A stretch of DNA of 64,000 nt, taken from Paguma larvata (lineage: Eukaryota; Chordata; Mammalia; Carnivora; Viverridae). Shown one piece after another: positions 1-11,910 of the stretch. The notes below the pieces were generated by a model. That model saw nothing but the letters and a program-made list of their open reading frames with translations, made no database searches and was not told where the DNA came from. Position 1 is the first letter of the stretch. Each line of letters opens with the position of its first letter. The position numbers and the translations under genes were made by a program. The DNA is taken from NCBI GenBank assembly GCA_030068075.1, contig CM057839.1:50186960-50250959 (forward strand). Direction: 5' to 3'.

Positions 1-254
1 CCCACCTAAAGCAAAATTCTCATGCTATCTGGCGGCTCCCCAGCCTTTTGACCCTCCACCCTCTGGAAGCCTCTGCTCGGCGTCCCGACTCCACAAGCAG
101 ATGTTTTGGAGCTCCCTGAGGTACAAAGCCTTCTGATGGGCGCATGAAACCAGGGGCGAAGGGCAGAACTGGTCATGTTAGGGAAATAGGTATGTATATT
201 GACCTCAGAGAACAGAAAGCACTAATATATATGCACCCAGAGCAACACACTCTT

Positions 255-425
255 CATTCATTTATTCATCCACAATGATTTACTGAGCACCTACTAACAT
301 GCCAGGTACTCAGCTGGCTGCTGGGGATACAACGGTGAGAAAGACAGACGTAGCCCCTACCCTCTAGGAACTCACAATCTGGTGGGGGAGACAGACCGCA
401 ACCAAATGATCCCACAAACCACGAA
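255..425 (+). repeat. L2-like LINE 3' fragment
   Basis: The text reads like the L2 3' region in sense orientation: TTCATTCATTTATTCATCC, then a tract reading 'tactgagcacctactaac', then a tract resembling 'gccaggcactgttctaggcgctggggataca', then 'ctcacaatctggtgggggag'. This is an ancient non-functional LINE relic. The family call is from memory of the consensus. Confidence 0.6.
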
Positions 426-699
426 CAGCAGTTGCTGAGACCAGTGTGGCAAAGTGAGGGCCACGGAGTCCTGTGAGCATGTGGTGAGGGCTTCAACCAG
501 CCACGGCTTCCAGGGAGTTTTGACCTGAGATCTAGGAGGTGAAGACATGAAGGAAGGAAAGCAGAAAGGCCTTCACGTGGAAGTCCGTGGGCCTCAGAGC
601 AATCCAGCCTGCACAGACACTAAGCGTTGACGTAGCTGCCTTACTCAGTCTGAGTGCCTGAACCGCACAGGGCCAGTGGGGTCTCATCGCTCATTTCCT

Positions 700-1120
700 A
701 TTTTCTGAGCATTTGCTGTAGGTAAGACACTGTGCTAGCTCTTTACGAACACTAACTATCACATCCGTTCCTTACAGCATGCTTGGCATGTCAGGGGTAC
801 CTGCCTACCTAAAAGGAAGTTGGGATCTGGCTTGTGGGTATTAGTTTGCCCATCCCTGGTCTAGAATGCATGTGTGGTGGCCGGAGTGAGAGCAGCCGTT
901 TTGGACCATGAGGTGAAAGTATCTACTGAGAATGGCAGAGAAACAAACTAGAAGGAAGCTGTATCCTGGTTATCGCAGAGCCACCGCATGAACTAAGGAA
1001 CTGAGGCACAGAGAGGTTGAGCGACGTTCCCAATGCCAACCAGAAAGTGACCGGCTGGGCCAGGACTGAACCTGACTCTATGGGACTCTAAAGTCTGCAC
1101 TCCTCATACCACACCGCGCC
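700..1120 (+). repeat. MIR SINE in two pieces, with a hAT-like scrap between
   Basis: Bases 700-790 match the front of a MIR core (GACACTGTGCTAGCTCTTTAC). Bases 985-1120 match its distal half (AACTGAGGCACAGAGAGGTT, then a 'caggactgaacctgactc' tract). Between them, about 815-862, is a scrap ending TAGTTTGCCCATCCCTGGTC. This resembles the terminal part of the same hAT-type MER element seen at 2416-2640, so an old insertion may have split the MIR. Confidence 0.5.
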
Positions 1121-1296
1121 ATCTCTGATCAGGGATCTGGAGCCCTCACTTTAAGCTTTCCCAGTGTGGCGGCTGAACACTCCGAAGGCTGAGATCTTCT
1201 GTAGGCCTACTGAAAACCTCTATTGTTTCAGAGTAGCTCATTCTTCCCCTCTTTCATAAAACACAGGCAACAATCTGCCCACAACTGCCTCACTGA

Positions 1297-1350
1297 ACAC
1301 GCACGCATGCACGCACGCACGCACACGCACGCACACAGGTGCGCGCACAC
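1297..1350. repeat. (GCAC)n microsatellite
   Basis: Imperfect tandem GCAC/GCACAC units with several CpG dinucleotides. It creates a spurious His/Thr-rich open frame that should not be taken for a gene. Confidence 0.85.
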
Positions 1351-2217
1351 AACCTCTCAATGGTTGAAGACAACGTGCGGGCACATCACCACTCTGCTTT
1401 CTCTTCTACAGAAACGACAACCCCTCGTCCCCCATTTATGGGGACACCCCACAAAGCGCTGGTCTGCACCCGCAAGCAACCGCAGCACTGTGTGAAACAG
1501 AAGAGTGGATGAGGCTCCGGGCAAGGGCTCAGCAACAACATCCCAGCAGCTGTGGGGAAGGGCACGTTCCTGGAGTCAGAGCCAAGTTGCAAGGGTTTGC
1601 CGTTGCCCCTTAGGTTTCTATTACCCTGTCATTCTTGCAGTGTGCGTAAGACTCCCAGATCCTACACACTGGGCTTTTGGATGTCCTCAAGGGATTCAGC
1701 AGTCAGTCCCTCAGACACCAGAAACTAACTCATCAGAAAGGATTAGCAGAGGGTGCCAGAGGCTTTTCCAATACTACTGATCCAGGCACAGCTTCTGACT
1801 GATGGCCAAAAATAAAAAAAATTAAAAATAAAAAGAACACATTTAAAAATGCAGCACTAAAATTTAGTGTGCTTGCATTTGCACCTTGTAAATCTCCCTA
1901 GCATGTGTCAGAGCCGGGGTCCAGCGTGTGGAGATGGCAGAGGCCGCCTGTCCAACAACCCCAGGGCCTGCTGGTTATATGCACCCCAGGTCAGTTTCCT
2001 CAGCTCTCTCTTTATGCCCCTCACCACTTTTGGGGGGCGCACAAAGATCCATCACAGAGTTTTATTTAGGCCCTCAGTTCATTGAGATGGGTGGAAAATT
2101 CTGGAGTTATACAGAGTAAAGGATACACTGCTGGAAAATACATGCCTCATTCCTGGCTAGAGCTCTGCTTTCATATTCCTCAGTTGGGCTGAACCACACA
2201 TGAATGGAGTATTAGGC

Positions 2218-2415
2218 AGGATTAGGCTCATTTGCAACCAACAGTAGCTTAAGCAAGACAGAACTTTATTTCTCTCCATAAATGAAATCCAGAGGGCTCA
2301 CAGGGTGGCTCTGTGAAACCTGGGGACTCAGGCTCCACCGAGCTTATTTTTCTGTCATCCTCGGTACCTGCCTTCCACCTCAGGGTTCATTCCAGCCACC
2401 ATATATGCCTCCTAG
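2218..2415. repeat. Interspersed-repeat-like segment, family not assigned
   Basis: The stretch around 'agcttaagcaagacagaact' followed by a 'ttatttctc' tract resembles a dispersed repeat with a counterpart near 47462-47560 (AAACCTGCTTCAGCAAAG, then 'ggaatttatcagctcat'). I could not name the family. Confidence 0.3.
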
Positions 2416-2640
2416 ACCAGGGACAGGCTCCACCCATAAGCCAAATCCGATTCTCCGCTTATTTTGGTAAATAGGTCTTATTAGAACACAGCCATACCCA
2501 TTTGTTTGCAATCAGTCTATAGCAGCTTTTAAAGTTCAGCAGCAGAACTGGGCGGTTGTGACAGAGATCGTATGCCCCACAGAGCTGAAAATACTCACTA
2601 TCTCCTCCTTTACAGAAGAAGTTTGCCAACTTCTATTCTA
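2416..2640 (-). mobile_element. Old hAT-type nonautonomous DNA transposon (MER-like)
   Basis: Diagnostic stretches are AAGCCAAATCCGATTCTCCG near the left end, a 'ttagaacacagccatacccatt' tract in the middle and AAGAAGTTTGCCAACTTCT at the right end. The ends resemble short hAT inverted repeats (CAGGG...at one side). It matches the common mammalian element that reads 'cagcaaactttttctgtaaagggcc' on the opposite strand. The exact family name is uncertain. Confidence 0.55.
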
Positions 2641-5175
2641 GACCAAAAAAAGAAAGAAGGGCAAATAAGGTCACAGCAATCCAAGCCATTTCCCAAAAAT
2701 CACACGGGACATTTCTGCTTATAACCTGCTGCAGAATTTAGTCTCATAGCCATATCCAGCTACCGGGAAGGCCGAAGGATAGTGTCTTGATTCTAGATGG
2801 CCACGTGCCCAGCTAACGTTTTCGGGTCACATTACTAAAGAAGAGGAGAAGGCACTTGAAGAGTTGGCTTGCCATCCAGGGACCCTTTTTGTCTCTCAGA
2901 CTCAGGGCCCGGACAGAGACAGGCTGACTGGCTTTCTTGGCCCCTTCCCCAGGTCCACAGACTCACGTGGGCCCCTACTGACTCTGGCTGAGCTGGCCCC
3001 TTGCAAGGCCTCCTTCCCTCCCCTGCTCCGAGCCCCTGCTAGAGGCTCCCCGTCTGAGGCAGGCGACCTCCACCCACACTATCACGTCAGCCAGCTGGGA
3101 GGAATGAGAGAAAAGGAGATGAGTTGACAGACAGAGACGGCGTGGTAGAGAGTCAAAGATCTAAGAGAGAGGCCTGGAGAAAGTTTTAAGGCGGGCATAA
3201 AATATTGTTGACAAAGACACAGGTGTGCAAAATTATTTTTATTAATTCGACTCCATTAAATTCTGCATTAAATTCAACTCTAAAACACTATCCTGCTGAG
3301 CTGCTCAGAAACTCATTGTAGTCAGCATGAAGGCCCCTCTCCCCAGATTTGAGCAAAGGTCGCAAAGGTTTCTGCAGCAATGCCCATCTTCAAGTCACAG
3401 TGGGTATACTGGGACACCATATGGTCCCTTCAGATGAGACTGAGAGACCCAGAGGGGCATACTACCTAGGCATGCTCCTCTCTGCAAGGCCCGGCACCCT
3501 CCACAGGGCACAGCCACCTGCTACTTTCCTAACAGAAGGAAGACTCCAACCACACCTTCATTCGCATCCCAGAAGCATACCCCTTCTCTGCTTCCCCTCT
3601 GGCTCTTTAAGAAGCTTCTATTTTCTGCCCAGGAAAAAAACCTCATAATCAAGAATATACCAAGAGTCTGACTACCTGTTGGATGGGAAGTAGTAAGAAA
3701 AAGAGTAAATCTTAATACCTGATTGAAAGATAGACAGATAGATGTTGCCAAGTTTAACATCTGTGCTATTACCAGGTTTAACAACTGTGTATCTCCCCTA
3801 CCTTGTAGCCCATTTGCAAGTCTCTGTGGATCCTTTAGGCCTTGACCCCAGGCTGGGTTTCCTCCTACTGGAAGGCTGTGAGAAAGAGAAGGAGGTGAAA
3901 TATTTGGGAGAGAGGTGGGTATCTTGAGCGCCCCCAGAGGCTGCTCTGCAAATAGCCTGAACTTGGCTCTGATAATAACCACACCTAAATTGAAGCCTAT
4001 TCGAAAACAAACATTTATGATAAGGTCATTGTTGTCTATAGAAATTGATGATTTCTAAGTGGTAAATATGCAGACGCCATCCGTGAATGGAACTGGATCT
4101 CAACCTGTGGAGGGTTCCTGAGTGGGACAAGTTGAATTAATACGCAGCCCATACACACCAGGAAAGCTGTGCCAGTTGGAAAAATACTAAAATACTGCCA
4201 CCCTGGTTGGTAAAAATCCACTGCTCTGAGCTCCCAGGTGCCACCTTAGCCCCTCCCCGGCAATCTCCCCAGCTTCCCACAATCAAGCAGTTAAATAGCA
4301 GGAAGCCTGTATCTCCTGCTCCTAGATTAATGCTACTGTCCATTCTGATTGGTCGGTGCCCATGCCTTACTGGTTGCTGAATATTTTGAACTCATCCTAG
4401 ATGAGAATGTTTTGAAGGGGGAGAAACATGAGCAGCAAGGAGAGGGCTCTCTTCTGGAGTCACCATGCACAGTTGTGCAGGCTGTTCACTGCATAAGTTC
4501 TCCTGACTGAGGTAGCCCCTGAGAACTGAATCCCATCCTGTGCTCTGCTTGCCAAGTCATGTGACCTGGCATAGGCCTGAATCCATCCAGAGTAAAGGGA
4601 GCCTTTTTCTAATGCACACAAAGGTGCTGTGTGTTCTAGCAGCCAGCTCACTTTAGAAGCTATTTTAACCACCCAGGCCTGAGTGGAAGAGACCTGACTT
4701 AGGGTTAGAGCCATAGCCTGAGAAGTCAGAAGTAGATGCAAGAGACATTTGGGAGCACAATACAACCCTTAAAAAAAAAAAAAAGATGGTTAGAGATAAT
4801 GAGGGTGAGTGAAAATATGAACCTGATTCCTCTGTGGGGGCGGCCGCAGGACAACGTGATACAGGGAGAAGAAAAGAACCAGTTGGGAAAGTGATAGGAT
4901 GCATTTTGTTTCCTGCCAGCTCCCTGGGAAACTGTAGCTGGGCATCCAAACAAAATGCCCAGCTAAAAGACATAGAGTGGCACTCAGAGGAGGGGTCAGG
5001 GCTGGAGGTAGAAAAGGTAGAGGGACCTTTGGAGGGAGGACAGAGAAACCCAAAGATTAGATGGTCCCCTGGAGCAAGATGGTGGTAAAACTGGGGTATG
5101 GCTCCGTATAATAGAAAGTGCTTGGGTTTTTTGCACTGTTAAAATTGGATTTTTTTCTCTTTTTTTGATTACCTT
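2641..5175. other. Non-coding stretch without recognised genes
   Basis: Diverged unique-looking DNA. Short open frames (for example on the minus strand at 3521-3982) have no recognisable domains, no splice support and no codon bias. A short poly-A run lies at 4770-4783. I see no RNA gene or clearly assignable repeat. Confidence 0.5.
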
Positions 5176-5180
5176 TTTTG

Positions 5181-5363
5181 TTTATTTTTGAGAGAGTGCG
5201 TGCATGTGAGAGGGGGACAGGCAGAGAGAGAAGACAGAGGGAGACAGAGAATCCCAAGCAGGCTCCAGGCTCTGAGCTGTCAGAGGGCTTGAACTCACAA
5301 ACCACAAGATCATGACCTAAGCCGAAGTCGGACGTTTAACCAACTGAGCCATCCAGGTGCCCC
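5181..5363 (-). mobile_element. Felid CAN-SINE (tRNA-Lys type), minus strand
   Basis: Reads TTTATTTTTGAGAGAGTGCG at the left (reverse of the A-rich tail and CT region) and ends AACTGAGCCATCCAGGTGCC at the right (reverse of the tRNA-derived head). A possible target-site duplication is AAATTGGATTT to the left and AAATGGATTT to the right. Confidence 0.9.
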
Positions 5364-6007
5364 TAGAAATGGATTTAAATTTTTCCTTGCCATTAACCAG
5401 CCAAGAGCCCTTGCAGACACTAACTCCTCTGAGCCTCAGTTTCTTTAGAAATTATCATAATACCTACTTTACAGAGCTGTTGAGAAAGATTAAGTATGTC
5501 AAGTGCCTGACACAATGTGTGGCAAGAATCAGGGGCTCAACACCCACAACCATTACTGGAAATACCACTGTTGTTATTCTCAGTAAAGAGCTATGCTCCA
5601 AGTCCTGGAAAACACCTACAGAGCAGGACAGAACACAAGCAGAGCCTACGAAGACATATTGAAAGGATATATGATAAGTGACAAACTTCCCAAGATGTGT
5701 ACTAGGACCATGCTCCCTTCTGCTAGAGACAGAATTTAATATATGAATGTGATTTTGATAAATGACATGTAATATGACCTGATCTATGAGTGAACTAGAA
5801 TCACATCTGAGCTGGGTTTGGCGTCAGGAGAGCTGAAGACAGGGAAGGAGTGATGCTATAAAGTCCCTGATGAAGAAGAAAGATTCCATGAAGGCCAAGT
5901 GCTGAAGCTGCCTTGACCAGACTGGGATAAAGCAAGGGTAAATGCGGGGCAGCCAGCCCTGTTTTAGTGACTGGAATCAGGCTGGCGGCTCTCAAGGCAG
6001 AAGGGCC

Positions 6008-6250
6008 GGGGGCGCCTGAGTGGCTCAGTCAGTTGAGTGCCCGGCTCTTAATTTCGGATCAGGTCATGATCTCACAGTTCATGAGACTGGGCCCCAAGTT
6101 GGGCTCTGCACTGATAGCATGGAGCCTTCTTGGAATTCTCTCTCCTCCCTCTCTCTCTCTGCCCCTCCCCTAGTCTCACATGTGTACTCTCTCACCCTCT
6201 CTCTCTCAAAATAAATACATCAACTTAAAAAAAAAAAAGAAAAGAGGGGC
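6008..6250 (+). mobile_element. Felid CAN-SINE, plus strand
   Basis: Starts GGGGGCGCCTGAGTGGCTCA, has the 'aggtcatgatctcacagttcatgag' pol III B-box region, a CT-rich block (CTCTCTGCCCCTCCCC), AATAAA and a poly-A tail. Flanking AGGGCC copies at both ends may be a short duplication. Confidence 0.92.
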
Positions 6251-6535
6251 CAAATGTTTCCAGGAATGGAACCCAGAGCAGACAGAAGAGTCCGGAAGTG
6301 GGGTATCGCATCTGTGGCATCTTGACTTCCTCGCAGTGCTGACCAAGATCTCGCATCCTCCTGCGTTGGCCCCATGGGCCTTAGGATGTCTGGGTGGAGC
6401 TGAATCTGGGACACTGAGTCTGCCCTGACCACCTCTCCAGACTCATACTTCCTGAAATTAACCAGGGCTCTCCTGCATACGTGCAGAGACAGAGATCCAT
6501 ATCATGTCCCTGGTAAAATCAAAGGAGATGCTATT

Positions 6536-6640
6536 TCTTTCATTCATTCATTCATTCATTCCAAAACATATTTATTGGTGACTTCGTTACTCCAGGTGCT
6601 GAGGATAAAACAGTGAACAACCTCCTCTCTGACTCAGGTT
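6536..6640 (+). repeat. L2-like fragment with an ATTC simple repeat
   Basis: TTCATTCATTCATTCATTCC precedes a tract resembling 'aacaaatatttattgag...ggtgctgaggataaaacagtgaac', characteristic of L2 3' ends. Confidence 0.5.
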
Positions 6641-6955
6641 CTGCCTCTACCCACTGCCTCGTCCCAGCTGCGCAGAGGTCTACCCTTCTTCCTTTTACCA
6701 TTGTCCCCACCTCTTGGATCAAAGGTGCTGAAAACTTTCCATGGACTTCAGATCTAGCCTCGCTCTGGTGCTTCAGCACCGCCTTCGTCATCTCCTGCCC
6801 TCCACACTTGTCTGCAAACTGGCTCTGCGGCCCTTTAGTTTAAGCACGCCCATCAGCTGTGTTCACTGCTTTACGGCTCCTAAAGGGCTCTGCATTCTTT
6901 GTATCATGGAAACTTCACCTCGTCTCTAAGGTGGAGGCAAGACTTACCTACTTCA

Positions 6956-7164
6956 GGGGCGCTGAGGTGGCTTGGTCAGTTGAACATCCAACTTCGGCTC
7001 AGGTCATGATCTCCCAGTTCATGAGTTCCAGCCCTGCATCGGGCTCTCCGCTGTCAGCCCAGAGCTGGCTTCTGATACTCTGTCCCCCACCCCGCCCTCT
7101 GGCCTTTCTCCCACTTGTGCCCTTTCACTCTCTCTCTCAAAAATAAATAAACATTTAAAAAAAA
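6956..7164 (+). mobile_element. Felid CAN-SINE, plus strand
   Basis: Head GGGGCGCTGAGGTGGCTTGG (mutated), then CGGCTCAGGTCATGATCTCC, CT-rich block, AAATAAATAAACATT and a poly-A end. Open frames across it are spurious. Confidence 0.9.
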
Positions 7165-7867
7165 GGAATTATCTGCTTTATTTAATAAATATGGAAACAG
7201 GATGTTTAGGATGACTGCATGGTATCTTGTGTTTCTTCAAATTTTCTCCATTCTATAAAAATATTGCATTATTTTATGTGTTACTTATACCTTGCCTATT
7301 TAAAAAAATATGTGACTATTATATTCTTCTCTAATAGAAGATATTCTAGTCTCTGAGCCTTTTGGATATTGATGGTTGTAAATAGAACCTTAGACATACA
7401 CAGTGGCAATTATTCCTGCTCTATGCTTCCTCCAAAGTCCAACACTTGGCCTAAAACAGTTCCCTTCTTCTCACGAGGAGTTTGCTGAACCATCTCCCCA
7501 TTTCTTAAGTGAGCTCCCTGAAGCTGACCTTCTCTCCTGGGGATTTATCACTAAATTTATCACTATTTGTCACTAACAACATTACGCGGAGGTTGTGTGA
7601 TAGTGTACTGCCTTCCCCAGTTACCAAAATGTCCTAGGGAGTGGGAGCACATACCCTGGTGCCTAGCACTGTGGATGGCACACATAATAATGAATTAAAT
7701 TCTCTTGGTTCAAACTTTCCTAAATATAGTTCACGATCCCTTCTCTATATACCCTACAAAAAACAGTTTCTTCTCAGGCTTCCCAGATGTCAATATTCAT
7801 ATTCATGTTGTTCTTGGTACTTGTTTAGCTGTTCTCAGTGCTTCCATCCATGAGATTGTAAACTCTT

Positions 7868-8066
7868 TACTTTTATTTCTTTTAAGTTTATTTCTTTATC
7901 TGGGGGGAGGGGCAGAGAGAGGGAGAGAGAGAGAAAATCCCAAGCAGGCTCCACACTGGCAGCACAGAGCCCCACATGGGGCTGGAACTCATGAACCATG
8001 AGATCATGACATGAGCCTAAATCAAGAGTCAGACACTTAACCGACTGAGCCACCCAGGCGCCCCAC
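7868..8066 (-). mobile_element. Felid CAN-SINE, minus strand, with 14-bp target duplication
   Basis: Begins with the reversed A/CT tail and ends CTGAGCCACCCAGGCGCCCC. It is bracketed by GATTGTAAACTCTT at 7854-7867 and again at 8067-8080, an exact target-site duplication that proves retroposition. Confidence 0.95.
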
Positions 8067-8189
8067 GATTGTAAACTCTTAAAAGGCAGAGGGTTAACTC
8101 CACTGTAAAGCACTCAACAGAGCATAGTTCCATTCCACACTCTGAAAGTTGCTTAGTAAAACGTTTTTGATCCTGGTAGTTGGTTGATG

Positions 8190-8420
8190 GTGGTAAAAGT
8201 AAAAGCTGTTAGGACTGTGATTAATGAAGATACTTTATGCAAGTTTTCCCCCAAGCACAAGCAAGAGGACATGTAATCCCATTACTAATACTCAATCTTT
8301 CACTCTTGGGGGATTTCCTTGCTAATTAGTCTGAAGCTGTAATTTAGCCTATACTTTAAGGAATGTGTCACATGAGGACACTTCTAATTTATTTCTGACC
8401 TTCCTTGAATGTAGAGGCGC
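8190..8420. other. AT-rich unique sequence, possible conserved non-coding element
   Basis: Homeodomain-type cores (GCTAATTAGTCTG, TTAATGAAG, GTAATTTAGCC) cluster in a stretch free of repeats just left of the SINE-free domain around PCDH8. Conservation cannot be seen from one genome, so this is a guess from base composition. Confidence 0.2.
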
Positions 8421-8639
8421 ATACGCCTTTGACCAGCATTTCTCCCAACTGCTATCTTTCACCACAAAAAAATAAAAAAAAGTAATAGTTTCTCCAAGAC
8501 CTGAGAAGGGGAGGCAAGCTCAGAGCACATGCCCTGACTCCTGGCCTGTCTAAGGGTTTTGTCCAACTCTCCTGCTTTCTTCCCTCAATCCTGCCTTCTA
8601 ATGACTAAGCAGAATGAGCTTTACACTACATTAGCAAGA

Positions 8640-8932
8640 CTTTGAGTGGACAAAGATGTATAAGCAGAAATGAAATATGTCATATGTGGGTGGAAACTTT
8701 AAAAGCCAGTGCACAATTTGCTACATTCCCTCTTCCTTCTGCCACAGCAAGGAAGAAGTTCCAGATGGTGGCTACTCTAACAGTCCAGGTCCCCAAGAGA
8801 AGACAGCCTGCAGCACATTCCCAGATGGACATGCAGAGTATACAAGAAATACACCTGCTGTTTTAAGTCACTAAGATTTGGGGGTTGTTTGTTACTGAAG
8901 CATAACCTGGCCCATGCTGACTGATACAATTA
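8640..8932 (+). repeat. MaLR/ERVL-type LTR-like 3' end
   Basis: The right end reads GTCACTAAGATTTGGGGGTT, then a 'ttactgaagcataacctggccc' tract and CTGACTGATACA, a typical end of ancient mammalian LTR elements. The internal part (TTCCAGATGGTGGCTACTC) fits too. The subfamily is not certain. Confidence 0.5.
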
Positions 8933-9369
8933 TCCTAAGTAAAGGAACTCCTATCCCAGACTTTGACAAGGTGTATTTTGCTATCACCCCTGAATTTCCT
9001 CCTGGAGGCCTACCTCCACAGTTGACCTCAGCGAATAGCCTTTCTGATCCCCAGGAATTCCATGGCTCCTCTATCACTAGAGTTCCCCTCCAAAATACTC
9101 ACGACATTCCACTCCTGGAAAAAGCCACTCCACTCCTCCTTTTCCAGAAGTCCAGCAAAAAGGATCCACTGGGGTTTGATGGAAAAGTGTGTAATCCATC
9201 ATACATCTTATATTGTTCTCTTCTCCCAGCTCCCAGCCTTGAAGGATGTGGGGCCTGGCAGGGCCCCCTGGCCACTGAGGGAACAGGAGTCACCCAGTCG
9301 CCATGTTCTGACAGCTTGTCACATTATTTTTCCCTGTGGGGGCTCTGATCCCTCCATCTAACCTTCTTC

Positions 9370-9740
9370 TCAGTCCCCTGAGGCCATGGGCCTCTATACA
9401 AGGCTCCCCAGGCAAAGCAAAGCAAGATTGATGCCCTACAAACGGCCGGCCATGCCCGGGAGGGCTCTCAGTTCAATGCATGGAGCAGTCCATTCTTCCC
9501 CATCTCGCGTTCCCACACTGGACACCAAAGCGGGAGCTTGGAGCCAGAGCGGCAAGAATTCAACCTTTATTCATTCTGGAACACAAATGATCTGCCACAC
9601 TCCTATAATCTCCCTGGCCTTCTCACCTTACCTACTCAAAACCTTTCTGAACCGCCTGGGTCTTCGTGGGATAACATGTGATTCACACTGCCCTTTGGAC
9701 AGAGGGGCTGGATCCATGAGAGAATCAAAAGTTTGAAGGA
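9370..9740 (-). repeat. Possible LTR-like segment read on the minus strand
   Basis: On the minus strand an AATAAA signal (9567-9572) is followed by a run containing 'ttcttgccgctctggctcc' and 'tgtccagtgtgggaacgcg'. That arrangement resembles the R-U5 part of a class I endogenous retroviral LTR. No coding genes, primer-binding site or second LTR were found, so this is at most a solo or partial LTR. Confidence 0.3.
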
Positions 9741-11539
9741 AAAATACTCATTTAAATATCGACCAAGGAGTGTTCCCCACCCCCACCAATGTGCCTCTTT
9801 CTGTATTTGCCCTTGTTTGACAACTGTAGGCTGGGTTGCGCTGCTGAAGAATCATGAATTAGTATTAATGCCAATGGTTATTTGTATCCACAGTTCCCTG
9901 TGCTGCAGGTAAAAAGATTCCTAAGGGTTTTGGCCTAAAAGCGGGGCTTCAGGGACTTCCGGGGGGCGGGGAGGGGGGCTGTCGAGCAATACATATAAAA
10001 ATGATTTCATCTAAATTCCCTGAGTGGTTTCATAGACCAAAGCACCTCTGAAGGACAAAGAGACAACTGTAAAATTACCTGAAAATAAATGCTTCTAAAG
10101 TGTTCGGAAATAATCCAGGATGAGGAGAATTGGGAGGCCAATAACTAATCCATCAGCTTTTTTTTTTTTTTATCCCGCATCTAGACTTTTTTCTTCCAAG
10201 GCCGCAGCCTGTCACCATGCAGTTTATCAGCCGTCACTCCATCTCGATTCTGGGTGACATGAGATCAATGGCCTAAAACTGCTCTCAGATCTACGCAGAA
10301 ATTTATAACACCAGGCTCTGCGGTGCCCTGGCTGGGCCAGGGTCCCAGGGCTCTGAGGGTGAGGCTGCCATGCAGACTTCATTTCCATTTCAAAAGTGGA
10401 TTGTGACCCACTTGGAGCAGGGGAGTTCAAGCCATCAGATGCAAAGGAAAGCCTGAGTCAGAAGTCTTCAGCACTTACAGAACAATGACTTTGAGGAAAA
10501 AAGAAAAAAAAAAGACCAGTCAATGATTAAATTCTCTCTGCCCTGAAAAGGCTCCAGCTTCCTGCTTTAATTTCTTCTGAATCATGTGGCATTTATTAAT
10601 AACTAAGCCCCAAATTTGCAACAACATGTTTTAGGCTCTGAAAGCAATCAGTCCATCCAATTTATCTAACTACAGAACTCCTGAGTATGGTTTGAGCAGA
10701 GATTTGTGGTTCTTTTCATCCCCATGGAGGGTTCTTTGGTTATCTCTAACCTCTTTTCTTCCACCGTGAACTCTGTAATTTGGTCCTGATTTTGCCTCAG
10801 AGTGCCCATCAACCATCAACAGGGTCTTAGGAGGCCAGGCTATCTCCTATATTCTATATTTTCCAACCAAAGGGCTCCAGGGAAATTCTTAATTCCCCCC
10901 CTCCCCACCCCCACACGCATACACTGAATCTTTGGGTGATAAGGAGAACACTGACTTGCTGTCCACACCCGCAGGCCATGGGCAGTTATGGAACACGACG
11001 CTTCTCACCCCCTCTACCAGCACTATTTGTCTTGGACAGATGGCCAACAGAAGACATACTGTGAGGACTCTGGACTTGCTCCTGGGTGAATCCAGAGAAG
11101 GCCTCAACTTTCTGAGCAAAAAGGACCCCCTCCCTCCCACTACTGTCTGCCTGAACTCTCCTTGGAACCAGCCATCCAAGCGGAGGTTCCGGGAGACACT
11201 GCATCCTCCAGAGGACTGGAGATGCTGGAGATCACCAGCCAGCTCCTCTGACACCACTTGCTCCAGCGCCCTCTGGCTGGAGGAGAAGGCAGGCTGATAG
11301 ATAAGGAAATAGTCCTCTGGCTAGACCCACAGACAGCAAGAGACAACTCAGTGCACGTATCTCTGTCCTGAGTCTCTTGGGATTCGGCCAGACCACTAAC
11401 TAGCTAGTCACTGTTCCCACTTGAGAGAGTTGCCCTTCCCCTCCCTCCTAGATCAGAGTCTATCAGTTTAGGCTCTTTGTTCCACTTTCCTCTCCTACCC
11501 CTGTGAACCTGTGATTTCACAATGACATCCTTCAACCCC
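9741..11539. other. Non-coding stretch upstream of PCDH8, no genes recognised
   Basis: Largely unique sequence. It contains a G-rich run at 9961-9979 and poly-T at 10159-10171. An AT-rich part at 10560-10680 (TTTATTAATAACTAAGCCCC) looks like unique, possibly conserved DNA. A CTCF-like motif at 11266-11279 is listed separately. The overlapping short frames at 10889-11346 on both strands carry no recognisable domain. Confidence 0.5.
11266..11279 (-). promoter_or_regulatory. Candidate CTCF motif, minus strand
   Basis: The + strand reads GCGCCCTCTGGCTG, whose reverse complement CAGCCAGAGGGCGC matches 12 of 14 positions of the CTCF core CCASYAGRKGGCRS, including the central AGAGGGCGC. Whether it is bound is unknown. 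Confidence 0.4.
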
Positions 11540-11910
11540 ATTGTCTAAGGATAGAGCTAGAACTCCTTAACGTGGTGTATGAAGCACCAACCTGCTCACT
11601 CTGGCTTTCTTCACCTCAACCCCTGTATCCCAGACCCTCATGACAACCTACACCCCAACCCTTGGACCTTCATGACATTGAGCTTCCTATTTCTGCAAGA
11701 AGGAATGACCTAATCATCTCCACCCCTCTCTCTCCCCTTCTACTCCTAGCTAATGTCTACTTGTCTTTCAAATTTCTGTTCAAATGTCACCTGCAGAAAG
11801 CTTTCCCTAAGCATTTCCACCCCCTGGCACAATTGGGACCCCTCCTCTGGGTTCATGCAGGCGTGCAATGCACACCTGCACCACTCTTCTTGAAATGTGG
11901 GCTGCATTCA
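11540..11910 (+). repeat. L2 LINE fragment
   Basis: Has the L2 sense-strand phrases TTCAAATTTCTGTTCAAATG, then 'tcacctgcagaaagctttccct'. It has the same orientation as the better-preserved L2 at 26780-27450. Confidence 0.5.

Noticed and set aside
1297..1350. CRISPR-like short repeats
   Set aside because: Simple GCAC microsatellite in a mammalian genome, with no spacer structure.
3521..3982. 153-codon minus-strand frame
   Set aside because: It lacks domains and has an overlapping open frame on the opposite strand. Probably chance.
5181..5363. tRNA gene
   Set aside because: The tRNA-like A and B boxes belong to the SINE head. No intact cloverleaf is present here or in the other SINE copies.
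10889..11346. Overlapping 120-codon frames on both strands
   Set aside because: Both are open by chance, no homology is recognisable, and splice and promoter signals are absent.
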